A stretch of DNA of 40,769 bases from Rufibacter latericius (GTDB lineage: Bacteria > Bacteroidota > Bacteroidia > Cytophagales > Hymenobacteraceae), in contig NZ_RJJD01000006.1 in NCBI RefSeq assembly GCF_003721515.1, positions 1-40,769 of the forward strand, written 5' to 3'. The notes below the pieces were generated by a model. That model was not told the origin of the DNA, did no database searches, and saw only the letters and a program-made list of their open reading frames with translations. The translations under genes and the position numbers were made by a program. Below, piece by piece: positions 28,841-37,086 of the stretch. Within the stretch, counting starts at the first letter, position 1, and each line of letters opens with the position of its first letter.

Positions 28841-30040
28841 TTGGCAAAAGAGCTACACATCAGAATAACGGACCAGATCGGGATAGCCGAGGACTCCTAC
28901 GGGTATTTCTGGCCCGGTTTCACTGCCTTAGAATTGGAGTGGCGCTTGCAGGAAATCCAGAATCCCGAGAAGGTGGTTCTGCACATCAGCTCCCCAGGCG
29001 GGGACGTGGAGGAAGGGCTTGCCATCTACAACCGACTCCTTGAACTGAGGGAAACCGGCGTTGTGGTGGCTGCAATTGTGGAAAGCCACTGCTATTCCAT
29101 CGCTACCCTCATTGCCATGGCAGCCAGCCCCGGCGAACTGAAGGCCCGCGAATCCTCTCTGTGGTGCGTCCACAAGCCCATGTTCCCGGCGCTGTACTAC
29201 GCCAACGCCGATGACCTGCGCCGCTATGCCAATAGCCTGGACGCATGCGAGGGAGCTGTGAACGCGGCCTATGTATCCCGCACCGGCAAACCCCTTGCCG
29301 AGGTACAGGCAGAATTGCGCCTTGATTTAATCATAAGCGCAGAGCAGGCTTTGGCCCAAGGCTGGATTGATGGTACTCTTCCTGCATTGGACGGAGTGCC
29401 CGATGCAGCCGCGACCGCCAAAGTGCAGGCCTTGAAGCCGGTTGCCTTCGTGCGCCCCAAATCCGAACAGCAAAAACAACCTGAGAATAATATGTCAGAC
29501 AATAAGAAGCCTAGCAAATGGGCAAAGTTCAAAGAGGCCATCCTGGCTTTGGTGGACGAAGAGGAAGGCGCACAAGCCTCCGAAGATGATAACAACGTGG
29601 TAGCCCTTACCACTGCATTGGAAGACGGCTCCACCATCTACCATGACGGTGAGCTTGCGGTAGGCACTGCGGTCTTCACCGACGAAGCCCTTGAAACTCC
29701 GGTAGCCGACGGCTCCCACGAGCTTTCTGACGGCCGCACCATCACGGTAGCGGAAGGCGCGGTGACTGAGATCACGGAAGCCACAGAAGGTGGAGAAGAT
29801 ACCGCCGCTGCATTGGCTTCCAAAGACCAGGAGATTGCAGACCTGAAGGCGCAGCTGGAGACAGCCACCGCCACGGCCAGCAAAGTGACTGCCTTGGAAG
29901 CTGAGGTAAAGGCCTTGAAGAACAAAGTACCAGGTGGTGGTCAGAAGCAGACCACTCCTCCACAGAATTTCAACCAAAGCCCAGAGAAGAAGGAGAACAA
30001 CCCCTTCACCGCTGCGGCTAACAGCCTAAAACGCAAATAA
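28841..30040 (+). CDS. ClpP-type head maturation protease fused to scaffold
   Basis: The 399-aa protein starts at a TTG (no in-frame ATG after the upstream stop at 28823). Residues 1-185 form a ClpP-like serine protease: ISSPGGDVEEGLAIYN, CYSIATLIAMAA with the nucleophile S86, and H111 in LWCVHKPM. Residues from about 218 are a scaffold-like region with an acidic beta domain and a C-terminal coiled coil (DQEIADLKAQLETATATASK). It processes the capsid during prohead assembly. The next gene is the major capsid protein. Confidence 0.85.
   Translation: MAKELHIRITDQIGIAEDSYGYFWPGFTALELEWRLQEIQNPEKVVLHISSPGGDVEEGLAIYNRLLELRETGVVVAAIVESHCYSIATLIAMAASPGELKARESSLWCVHKPMFPALYYANADDLRRYANSLDACEGAVNAAYVSRTGKPLAEVQAELRLDLIISAEQALAQGWIDGTLPALDGVPDAAATAKVQALKPVAFVRPKSEQQKQPENNMSDNKKPSKWAKFKEAILALVDEEEGAQASEDDNNVVALTTALEDGSTIYHDGELAVGTAVFTDEALETPVADGSHELSDGRTITVAEGAVTEITEATEGGEDTAAALASKDQEIADLKAQLETATATASKVTALEAEVKALKNKVPGGGQKQTTPPQNFNQSPEKKENNPFTAAANSLKRK
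29492..30040 (+). CDS. Nested in-frame scaffold protein (internal start)
   Basis: Codon 218 of the protease frame is an ATG (MSDNKKPSKWAKFKEAILAL) in an AT-rich start context (GAGAATAATATG), following a Gln/Pro/Lys linker. Internal initiation would release a 182-aa scaffold alone, as in lambda C/Nu3. Both products share the coiled-coil C-terminus. Confidence 0.5.
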   Translation: MSDNKKPSKWAKFKEAILALVDEEEGAQASEDDNNVVALTTALEDGSTIYHDGELAVGTAVFTDEALETPVADGSHELSDGRTITVAEGAVTEITEATEGGEDTAAALASKDQEIADLKAQLETATATASKVTALEAEVKALKNKVPGGGQKQTTPPQNFNQSPEKKENNPFTAAANSLKRK

Positions 30041-30058
30041 TAAACCCCTGTATAACAA

Positions 30059-31072
30059 ATGGCAATTTTAACTACCAACATTACCTACGGGGGTAAAACC
30101 CCTACAGAAGCCCCGGACGGCGGCAATCTGAAGGCAGCATTGATCTTCCAGGCAATCCTGGCCATGGCTTCCTTCCAGTCCCTTGGCTATGACCTGCGGG
30201 AAGACATCCAGACCTCGGAGGATATGTATTCCATCATCCCTTCCGACAAGGTGACCCGCAAGAAAACCACCTGCGGCTGGAACCCATACGGTAGCCTCGG
30301 GGAGCTGCGTGATAAGAAAATCACCGTGACTGAGCTTGCCATTGAGATGGAGCAGTGCGCAAAGGACTTTGACGGCAAGATCCTGCAGCTGGTGAAGAAG
30401 AAAGGCTTTGACCGCTACGACCTGACAGGTACCCAGTTTGAGGAAATCCTTCGTGAACTGGCCCAGCCTATCATCTCCCGCGACATGAACCGCATCATCT
30501 CTCTGGCTGATACAGCGTCTGCGAATGCGGACTACAACCAGATTGACGGGAAGTGGAAGAAAATCTATACCGGTGTTGCCGGTGGGACAATCAAAAAAGC
30601 GGCTGACCTACCAGCCACCGGCCCCTTGGCTGATGGTGCAGCTCGCACCGCCTTGGATGCTGTCCACTTTGATGCCCCGATTGAGCTTCAGACCATGGCA
30701 GAGGCTGACAAGGTGAAGGTGGTGACCCGCTCGGTGTATAACAACTACCTGAAAAGCTTTGCCTCCAACGCGGACCTGGAGAGCGCGATGACCGTGCTTC
30801 AGACCGGTTTGAAGACTGTTACCCACTGGGGTGTTCCGGTGGTGGTGGAAGACCTGGTGGACGCCTACGTGGCCGCTGACTTTGCCGGTGCTGACCCGCA
30901 CAGAATTTACTACACCGCCCTCAACAACATCACCGTGGGAACTGACATGGAGTCTGACTTCACTGAAGTGGATTTCTGGTATGAGAAGAAAGAGCAAATG
31001 AACCTGATGCGTGTGAACTACAAGCTGGGTGTTGCCTTCGGATGGGATAAGTTGTTTTCCGTTGCCTACTAA
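30059..31072 (+). CDS. Major capsid protein
   Basis: The 337-aa protein lies directly after the protease-scaffold gene. It has an N-terminal arm (about 1-50), a long central helix region (EMEQCAKDFDGKILQLVKKK), and a C-terminal domain with TVLQTGLKTVTHWGVPVVVE followed by FWYEKKEQMNLMRVNYKLGV, consistent with HK97-fold capsid proteins. Gene order and length support the call. No cleavage site can be fixed by eye. Confidence 0.85.
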   Translation: MAILTTNITYGGKTPTEAPDGGNLKAALIFQAILAMASFQSLGYDLREDIQTSEDMYSIIPSDKVTRKKTTCGWNPYGSLGELRDKKITVTELAIEMEQCAKDFDGKILQLVKKKGFDRYDLTGTQFEEILRELAQPIISRDMNRIISLADTASANADYNQIDGKWKKIYTGVAGGTIKKAADLPATGPLADGAARTALDAVHFDAPIELQTMAEADKVKVVTRSVYNNYLKSFASNADLESAMTVLQTGLKTVTHWGVPVVVEDLVDAYVAADFAGADPHRIYYTALNNITVGTDMESDFTEVDFWYEKKEQMNLMRVNYKLGVAFGWDKLFSVAY

Positions 31073-31090
31073 CCAAGAGGAACAATAACC

Positions 31091-31687
31091 ATGGCAAACA
31101 ATTGCAACGTAGCCGTCGGCGGGATCAAACTCGATCCCGCATGCGACGCCCTCCGGGCTCCGGGCGGGATCAAGAAAGAGGCATATATCGGTAGCCTCTC
31201 CGAATTAGCGGGTTACACCACCGACGCCACCAGTAAAGACATTGCAACCCTGCTCTTAAAGGCAGGCGCAAAACTGGGCAAGCTGATCGGGCGCAAGCTC
31301 AAGAACAGCACCTCAACCGGTTTGGAGGCAAACGAGAACATCACCCTTTTCCCGCACTCCTTCGTGTTCGTGGCCTACGCCAAGACGCAGCTGGACAAAG
31401 AGACCATCGAGAAGCTTTCCAAAGTGGAGGACTTGTTTGCCATCGTGCACAACAACGACGGCACCTTTGAGGCCTTCGGTCTGGCAGGGGAGAACGGCGT
31501 GTTGGGCAACGGTTTATCCATGACGGCTTTGGAGCACGGCTCCGGTACGGCTTTGACCGACGGCAGACCATGGACCCTGACTTTCTCAGGTTCTGAGTCC
31601 AAGCTGCCTATCAATGTCTCTTTGGGAGTGGATGAAATCGCCACCCTGGCAGAGCTTGAGGCAATGCACACCACCGCGGCGGTTTAA
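31091..31687 (+). CDS. Virion protein next to capsid gene (decoration or tail tube)
   Basis: The 198-aa product follows the capsid gene by 18 bases. It is beta-rich with a late GRPWTLTFSGSESKLPINVS segment and LFAIVHNNDGTFEAFGLAGE in the middle, patterns seen in tail tube proteins; its place between capsid and portal genes would also suit a head decoration protein. I cannot decide between these. Confidence 0.55.
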   Translation: MANNCNVAVGGIKLDPACDALRAPGGIKKEAYIGSLSELAGYTTDATSKDIATLLLKAGAKLGKLIGRKLKNSTSTGLEANENITLFPHSFVFVAYAKTQLDKETIEKLSKVEDLFAIVHNNDGTFEAFGLAGENGVLGNGLSMTALEHGSGTALTDGRPWTLTFSGSESKLPINVSLGVDEIATLAELEAMHTTAAV

Positions 31688-32220
31688 TGACCCAGCAGGA
31701 ACTACTGGAACGGGCTAGGGTATGGTTAGCGATACCATACCCTAAGAACCGGGAAGAAGCCAACAGGCAGGAGTTGAACACCCTGTACCATGCCGTCACC
31801 GGCAGACATGCAGACTGTTCCTCCTGCACAAACTGGCTCATCAGGATGGCGGCGAAGCTAACCGAGTACGTGGCGAGCCCAGAATCATTCACCCTTCAAC
31901 CAACACGGACAGTAACGATGGCTACTACTAGCTCTAAATACAGAATCTCCAAGGCCGCCAAAGAAAATGGCGCCGAGATCGTGGTCCTGAACCACAACGG
32001 CACCTCTGAGGCCATCAACCTCAACAGCATGACCGATGCCCAGGCAGAGCGCATCCTGAAGAACAAGCAGTTTGCCCACAATGTGGAGGTCATCAAAACC
32101 AAGGAAGGCGATGCGGCACCGGCTAAATCTACCAAATCGGCACCGAAAGCAGCGGCAGAGGCTCCGGCCCCAGCCAAAGCAGAACCAACAGCAGCCACCG
32201 GCGAAACAGGCAAAGAATAA
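31687..32220 (+). CDS. Hypothetical head-module protein
   Basis: The 177-aa product starts in a TAATG overlap. The N-terminal 75 residues are helical with Cys residues in RHADCSSCTNWL; an internal ATG at 31918 begins a second region (MATTSSKYRISKAAKENGAE). The last 40 residues are Ala/Pro/Lys-rich and probably disordered. It may comprise two domains or two nested products. No family recognised. Confidence 0.6.
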   Translation: MTQQELLERARVWLAIPYPKNREEANRQELNTLYHAVTGRHADCSSCTNWLIRMAAKLTEYVASPESFTLQPTRTVTMATTSSKYRISKAAKENGAEIVVLNHNGTSEAINLNSMTDAQAERILKNKQFAHNVEVIKTKEGDAAPAKSTKSAPKAAAEAPAPAKAEPTAATGETGKE

Positions 32221-32223
32221 TCC

Positions 32224-33594
32224 ATGCCAGCACCCATCAACCAACGAATGAAGAAGGCTACGAAGGCCCAGAACCTCAAAAGCTCTGGGCCTTCGGCTCA
32301 AAATACCCCTGCCCAAAAGGTAGGGGAGGCGAAAGTGATCAAGTTCGGCGGCAACGACAAGCTGCCCCACGAGATCATCGATGCCCTGCGTGCCTCCGGT
32401 ACCGCCAAGCGGTGCTGGAAGAAGCTGGACTCATTCCTGCAGGCCGATGGGTTCTCTGATACAAAGGAGGCAGAGCGGGAGGTGAACCTGAACGGGGAGA
32501 CCGCTGACACTTTGCTGGACCGGATCAGTTCCGATTATTCCGCTCTGGACGGCTTTGCCCTGCGGGTGAAGTACAACCTGGCCGGCAACATCGGGGAGAT
32601 CTACCATGTGCCGTTTCAGACCGTGCGCAAGATGGATGACGGCACCTTCCTGGTAAACCCCACCTACGGCACCAAGCAGTACAAGAAAGACCAGGATGAG
32701 ATAGTCCCGGCCTTTGACCCTGAGAAATACACCGAGGTGCTTGCCTTGGCGGTTCCCGAGGTAGAGGGCAGCCAGAAAGGGCAGATTCTCTACATCTATC
32801 GCCCAACCACTGACGCGCCGGTTTACCCTGTGCCTGATTTCTGGACAGAGGCCGGGAGGCTGGACATAGAGTCAGACGCGCAGATCAGCAAGTCAGACCA
32901 CAAGACCCTTCGCAACAACCTGCGCCCGGCGGCTATTGTCTTTATTCCCGGCTTGAATGCCACGGCAAAGGATGAAGACGGTAAAACGGAATTTGACTAC
33001 GCTACTGACCAGGTAGCGGAATTGGTGGACCCTGAAAACGAGGGAGAGCCCATCGTGCTGACAGGTGACACCAAAGAGGCAGCTGCCCAAATACTTCCGT
33101 TCGACAACTCTAAAAACCTGCTTTCCATGGACGGGAAGCGGGACACCATTGGCCGTGCCGTGTGCCGTCACTTCGGCATGCCTCCTGCGCTGGTCGGGTT
33201 CTCCACCGCTGGCCAGCTGGGCAACAACCAGGAGATGCTGAACTCCATCAACCTGGTGCAGGATGAGATCAACCGCAAGCAGCGGGTGGTGCAGCGGGTC
33301 TTCAAGAAGCTTTTCCCGGACGGGGAGTGGACCATCAGCACGCTTTCGCCGCTGAAGGTGATCCCTGCCGAGATTTGGGCTACCATGACGGATGATGAGA
33401 AACGGAACTTCGCAGGCCTTCAGTCAGTGGAGAGTACCCGCTCCAAAGAAGCGGACAAAACGCTTCAGGCGCTGAATACCCTACCATCTGACGTGCGCAG
33501 CAAGGTCATGGACGCTATGAGCGATGCCCAGATTCTTGCCTTAGCAGGTCTTTTACCTGAAAACACCCAGAACAATGCTGATAACCAAGGCTGA
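32224..33594 (+). CDS. Portal protein
   Basis: The 456-aa protein forms the dodecameric DNA channel at the capsid vertex. Characteristic regions include ALDGFALRVKYNLAGNIGEI, PFDNSKNLLSMDGKRDTIGR, and FSTAGQLGNNQEMLNSINLV followed by QDEINRKQRVVQRVFKKLF, the helical stem of portal proteins. Length is typical. It follows the capsid gene rather than the terminase, an unusual order. Confidence 0.85.
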   Translation: MPAPINQRMKKATKAQNLKSSGPSAQNTPAQKVGEAKVIKFGGNDKLPHEIIDALRASGTAKRCWKKLDSFLQADGFSDTKEAEREVNLNGETADTLLDRISSDYSALDGFALRVKYNLAGNIGEIYHVPFQTVRKMDDGTFLVNPTYGTKQYKKDQDEIVPAFDPEKYTEVLALAVPEVEGSQKGQILYIYRPTTDAPVYPVPDFWTEAGRLDIESDAQISKSDHKTLRNNLRPAAIVFIPGLNATAKDEDGKTEFDYATDQVAELVDPENEGEPIVLTGDTKEAAAQILPFDNSKNLLSMDGKRDTIGRAVCRHFGMPPALVGFSTAGQLGNNQEMLNSINLVQDEINRKQRVVQRVFKKLFPDGEWTISTLSPLKVIPAEIWATMTDDEKRNFAGLQSVESTRSKEADKTLQALNTLPSDVRSKVMDAMSDAQILALAGLLPENTQNNADNQG

Positions 33595-34150
33595 TATAGC
33601 GGCTTACGCGGACTTCACCGTGAACATCTCCGACCAGAATGTGACCCATAGGATTGTGCAGGCTGGTTTGATGGACGTAGCGCCTGTAATCGGGCGGGAG
33701 AACTACGAGAAGCTGCTGGCTTTGCAGCCTTTGCCCGTGGAGCCTCCTGTTGTGGAGCCTACCGAGCCGGTAATTATCCCCTTAGACGAAGTACCCGCTG
33801 AAGAGATACCCATCGAGGAACCGCTTCCGGTGCCCGTAGTGGACCTTCATGCTTTCTACCAAGCAGTGTTGCCTTTCTGGGCACTGAGTGCCTACAAGCG
33901 CATTATAAAGTTCCATGGGGTGCAGGTCGACCAATCTGGACTGACAGTAAGGAGAGGCCACGACTTTGACCAAGCTTCAGACAAGCTGAGAGGGGAGATC
34001 CTGAACAGCATCAGAAGTGACATACACTTCTACCAATCAGAGCTAGAGGCCTACCTGCGGGCCAACAATCTCCTGCCTAAGGTGGATTCCTGCAGCGAGG
34101 CCCCAAGAAAATTAAATATCGGCATCGCCACCGCGAAGAGAAGAAGATAA
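33575..34150 (+). CDS. Head-tail connector-like protein
   Basis: The 191-aa product overlaps the portal gene by 20 bases. An N-terminal helical segment (LMDVAPVIGRENYEKLLALQ) and a C-terminal helical region (SDKLRGEILNSIRSDIHFYQ) match the connector proteins that follow portals in Bacteroidota phages. They are split by a 40-residue Pro/Glu/Val-rich insert (residues about 50-90), which is unusual and may be a surface loop. Confidence 0.65.
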   Translation: MLITKADIAAYADFTVNISDQNVTHRIVQAGLMDVAPVIGRENYEKLLALQPLPVEPPVVEPTEPVIIPLDEVPAEEIPIEEPLPVPVVDLHAFYQAVLPFWALSAYKRIIKFHGVQVDQSGLTVRRGHDFDQASDKLRGEILNSIRSDIHFYQSELEAYLRANNLLPKVDSCSEAPRKLNIGIATAKRRR

Positions 34151-34151
34151 C

Positions 34152-35066
34152 ATGGCACTAACTGACCAACAACTCCTAGATAAGATTGCCGAAGTGCGCA
34201 ATGAGGTGCGGGAACAGGGCAACACCCGCGTGCGCATCGCTGACCTGTTCACCTTCTTCATGGATTGGGTGAAAGGTCTAACGCCGGGCACCCCATTAAC
34301 GGCCACCGCTTCCCAGACAGAGGCCACCGTGTACGGCGGCAATGACGGGAAGGTGACCATCATGCCTTCGGGTGGGGTTGCGCCTTTCCAGTACCGCCGT
34401 GACCCTGCCCAGGCTTGGGGACCAGCCCAGAACACGCCTTTCACCTACCTTGGCTACAGCGCAGGTTCTGCCACCGTGTACGTGCAGGACAGCGAGGGCA
34501 ACACTACCTCCGCCACGGTTACGGTTAGGCAGGCAGCACCGGTACTCGACGGCCCTCTTTCGGTGGATGCCGCCGCGAAAACCGCCAACTGGGCCATGCA
34601 CCCCTCCTTTGCGGGGCTTTCCTCCTATGAGTTCAGCGCCAACAACGGCGGGAGCTACACCACTACCGCGGCAAGGCCGGTGACGCTGGCGCCTGGCACC
34701 TACGCCGCCGGGGCTTTGCGCCTGCGCCTCAAGGCAGGAAGCACCTACAACTCCTCCAACTACATCTCAAACGCCGTGGCTGTGACTATCGCCGCGCCTG
34801 AGCCGGTGTACAACGCGCAATTGGTTCACGGGCAGAGCGCGGACGGCATCACCCTGACCGCATTGGCCGGGGTTGTCTTCAAGTACAACTCGCCGCAACC
34901 CGCCGGTGACCCGTTCCCGGCTACCATGGAACTGTTCGCGGGCAGCACGCCAATCGGGCAGGTGGACTTCAATACGCCTTACATCGGGCAGATATGCGGC
35001 ATCACCTACAACGGCACCACCTACCACAAGAACTTCGTCAACGGGCAGCTTAACATCCTAGCATAA
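34152..35066 (+). CDS. Virion protein with SprB-like repeat
   Basis: The 304-aa protein has a helical N-terminus (QQLLDKIAEVRNEVREQGNT), then one SprB-like repeat at about 50-126 (YGGNDGKVTIMPSGGVAPFQ, then AGSATVYVQDSEGNTTSATV). SprB repeats occur in the gliding adhesin of Bacteroidota. A further beta-sandwich region follows. It is probably a tail fibre or adhesin that contacts the host surface. Confidence 0.7.
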   Translation: MALTDQQLLDKIAEVRNEVREQGNTRVRIADLFTFFMDWVKGLTPGTPLTATASQTEATVYGGNDGKVTIMPSGGVAPFQYRRDPAQAWGPAQNTPFTYLGYSAGSATVYVQDSEGNTTSATVTVRQAAPVLDGPLSVDAAAKTANWAMHPSFAGLSSYEFSANNGGSYTTTAARPVTLAPGTYAAGALRLRLKAGSTYNSSNYISNAVAVTIAAPEPVYNAQLVHGQSADGITLTALAGVVFKYNSPQPAGDPFPATMELFAGSTPIGQVDFNTPYIGQICGITYNGTTYHKNFVNGQLNILA

Positions 35067-35067
35067 C

Positions 35068-37086
35068 ATGGCACAGCTATTAACCGGCCTCTGCATCGGG
35101 CATTTTAACGGATCAACCCTTACCCTGGCGGATCAGCCTTGGAAGACCAACCTGAACGCCCTGTACGAAGTCAACCAGACCCGCAACGGCTGGCGGGCCT
35201 ACAAGCCCAGTTCCGCTTTCCCATCCGTAACCCAGGTTGAGGACGGGAAGCACTACCTGCTGGACGTGAAGACCGCCTTTGATTTCCCGGGTATGAGCCT
35301 GGTGGGCACCTCCAATGAGGCAGGGGGAGATCTGGAGATACTATTGGTGGACGCTACGCCTACTGAGGGAAGCGATAACCTGGTGAGCTCCGGCGGGGTT
35401 TTCTCAAGTCTTTCCTTGCTCCAGAACCCCAAGTGGGAGGTGTTCGGCAACGCCACGCTGGCTGCCAAAACGCCGCCATTCTGCATCCGCTACACGGAGA
35501 GCAATATAGAGCTGGCCGGCACCGGCCACGTGGACGGCATCGTGTTTGACTATATCGCGGGGGCCTTCAAGATCGCCACCGGGGCCTGCGTTTTCTCCCA
35601 AAACACCGCCCTGGGGGCCGGGGCCTATTACCGTGCCTCAGCTGGCGGTGGCACAACGTCCACCGAGCCTACGGAGGTGGGCACCAACCATCTGCCGCTT
35701 TTCCGGATCATTGGCACTGGCGCCACTAAGAGAGTGGTGGTGAACATCGGGGCCTTCACCCAGGGCATTGATGTGGTGGAGATCACCGGAGGCGGCGGGA
35801 CCACCGGGCCGGACCAGACCAAGGTACTGGACTATATCTCCGTAACGGCCAACCCCGTGAGCATGTCGGAGGGCAACAGCAGCATCGTATCGGTTATCGC
35901 GCACTTCACCGACGGCACGACCTACGACGTCTCCGCTAACGCCAACACCACCTACCAGAAAACGGCGGGGGTGGGCACGATGGGCACCGGCGCGGCGAAG
36001 AACGTGCTGACGGTGGACATGAACAGCATCGCGGTTGATTCTTCCGCCACCGTCCAGGCGACCTATTCGCAGGGCGGGGTGAGCAAGTCGGCAAGCGTAA
36101 ATATAAGCGTGCTGAACGTGGCTGAGCAAAGCGCTACCACGCTGACAGGCATTGCGGTTACGCCTAATGCTTTCTCAGTAGGCGAGGGTTTTTTCCAGGA
36201 CCTGCAGGTTATGGCAGAGTACAGCAACGCCGCCACGGAGAACGTATCCATCAGCGAGAATACCACCTATGCAAGCAGTCATCCTCAGTTCGCCTCCTTC
36301 GGGACGGGGCTGAACGCCAACCGTTTATCTGTTCCGGGTAACGTGGTGGACACCGACACCCCGATCACCGTCACCGTCACCCACACCTATCTGGGGGTTA
36401 CGAAATCGGTCACTATCCCGGTCACGGTACTCAACAACGTGGAACCGGTCTTCAGAGAGACCTTCCTGAACAAGACAGGTGCCAACGTCTCGCTATCCAA
36501 CTACGGATGGTTAGCCTATGTGGGGGCATCCCGGAACACGGTCACCACCAACGGGGTAGTCAATGCGGGCTCAGGGAAAGCGGGGACGAGCCTTCCTGCC
36601 GTGAACGCCGCCTACGGCACCATCGACTACTCCAATGACGCGGCGAGTTTATTAGGGACCGCGACCATCACCAGCGTCAACAACCGCGCCCTGCTGTTCA
36701 CCGAGAAGTTCCAGCTGCCCACGCCGCCGCGCATGGCCAAATGGGACCATGGGCACCAGGCGGGCGATTATTCCACCCGGTTCGCGGTGCGGGTAGGGGC
36801 GAACTGGTACGCGCACGCGCAGGGCCATGCGCAGGCGAGCGTAGTCGCCAACTCCACCGGATTCCCGGCCAATGCCCTGCATGTGGAGCAGCCTATGGCT
36901 CCCGGCGCGGCTGAGTGGCTGCCCATCGCCTTCGCAACGGGCGCTTTGAGTGTGGATTATTCCGCTACGCCGGTAGCCCTGCCGGTTGGGAACATAACCG
37001 CTTTCGGCTGGTACACCGGCACCCTGAGCGGGCTGGACAGCACGACCGGCACGAACCGATACGACAACCTTGAGATCTATCTGTAA
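35068..37086 (+). CDS. Tail fibre-like protein with Ig-like domains
   Basis: The 672-aa protein begins with an attachment region (LLTGLCIGHFNGSTLTLADQ), then has two bacterial Ig-like (Big2-type) domains around residues 255-350 and 355-450 (SVTANPVSMSEGNSSIVSVI; AVTPNAFSVGEGFFQDLQVM). The C-terminal 200 residues form a beta-rich, Gly/Asn-rich domain with many His and Trp (AKWDHGHQAGDYSTRFAVRV), a likely receptor-binding or carbohydrate-binding part. Both flanking genes are spaced 1 base apart or overlapping. Confidence 0.75.
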   Translation: MAQLLTGLCIGHFNGSTLTLADQPWKTNLNALYEVNQTRNGWRAYKPSSAFPSVTQVEDGKHYLLDVKTAFDFPGMSLVGTSNEAGGDLEILLVDATPTEGSDNLVSSGGVFSSLSLLQNPKWEVFGNATLAAKTPPFCIRYTESNIELAGTGHVDGIVFDYIAGAFKIATGACVFSQNTALGAGAYYRASAGGGTTSTEPTEVGTNHLPLFRIIGTGATKRVVVNIGAFTQGIDVVEITGGGGTTGPDQTKVLDYISVTANPVSMSEGNSSIVSVIAHFTDGTTYDVSANANTTYQKTAGVGTMGTGAAKNVLTVDMNSIAVDSSATVQATYSQGGVSKSASVNISVLNVAEQSATTLTGIAVTPNAFSVGEGFFQDLQVMAEYSNAATENVSISENTTYASSHPQFASFGTGLNANRLSVPGNVVDTDTPITVTVTHTYLGVTKSVTIPVTVLNNVEPVFRETFLNKTGANVSLSNYGWLAYVGASRNTVTTNGVVNAGSGKAGTSLPAVNAAYGTIDYSNDAASLLGTATITSVNNRALLFTEKFQLPTPPRMAKWDHGHQAGDYSTRFAVRVGANWYAHAQGHAQASVVANSTGFPANALHVEQPMAPGAAEWLPIAFATGALSVDYSATPVALPVGNITAFGWYTGTLSGLDSTTGTNRYDNLEIYL

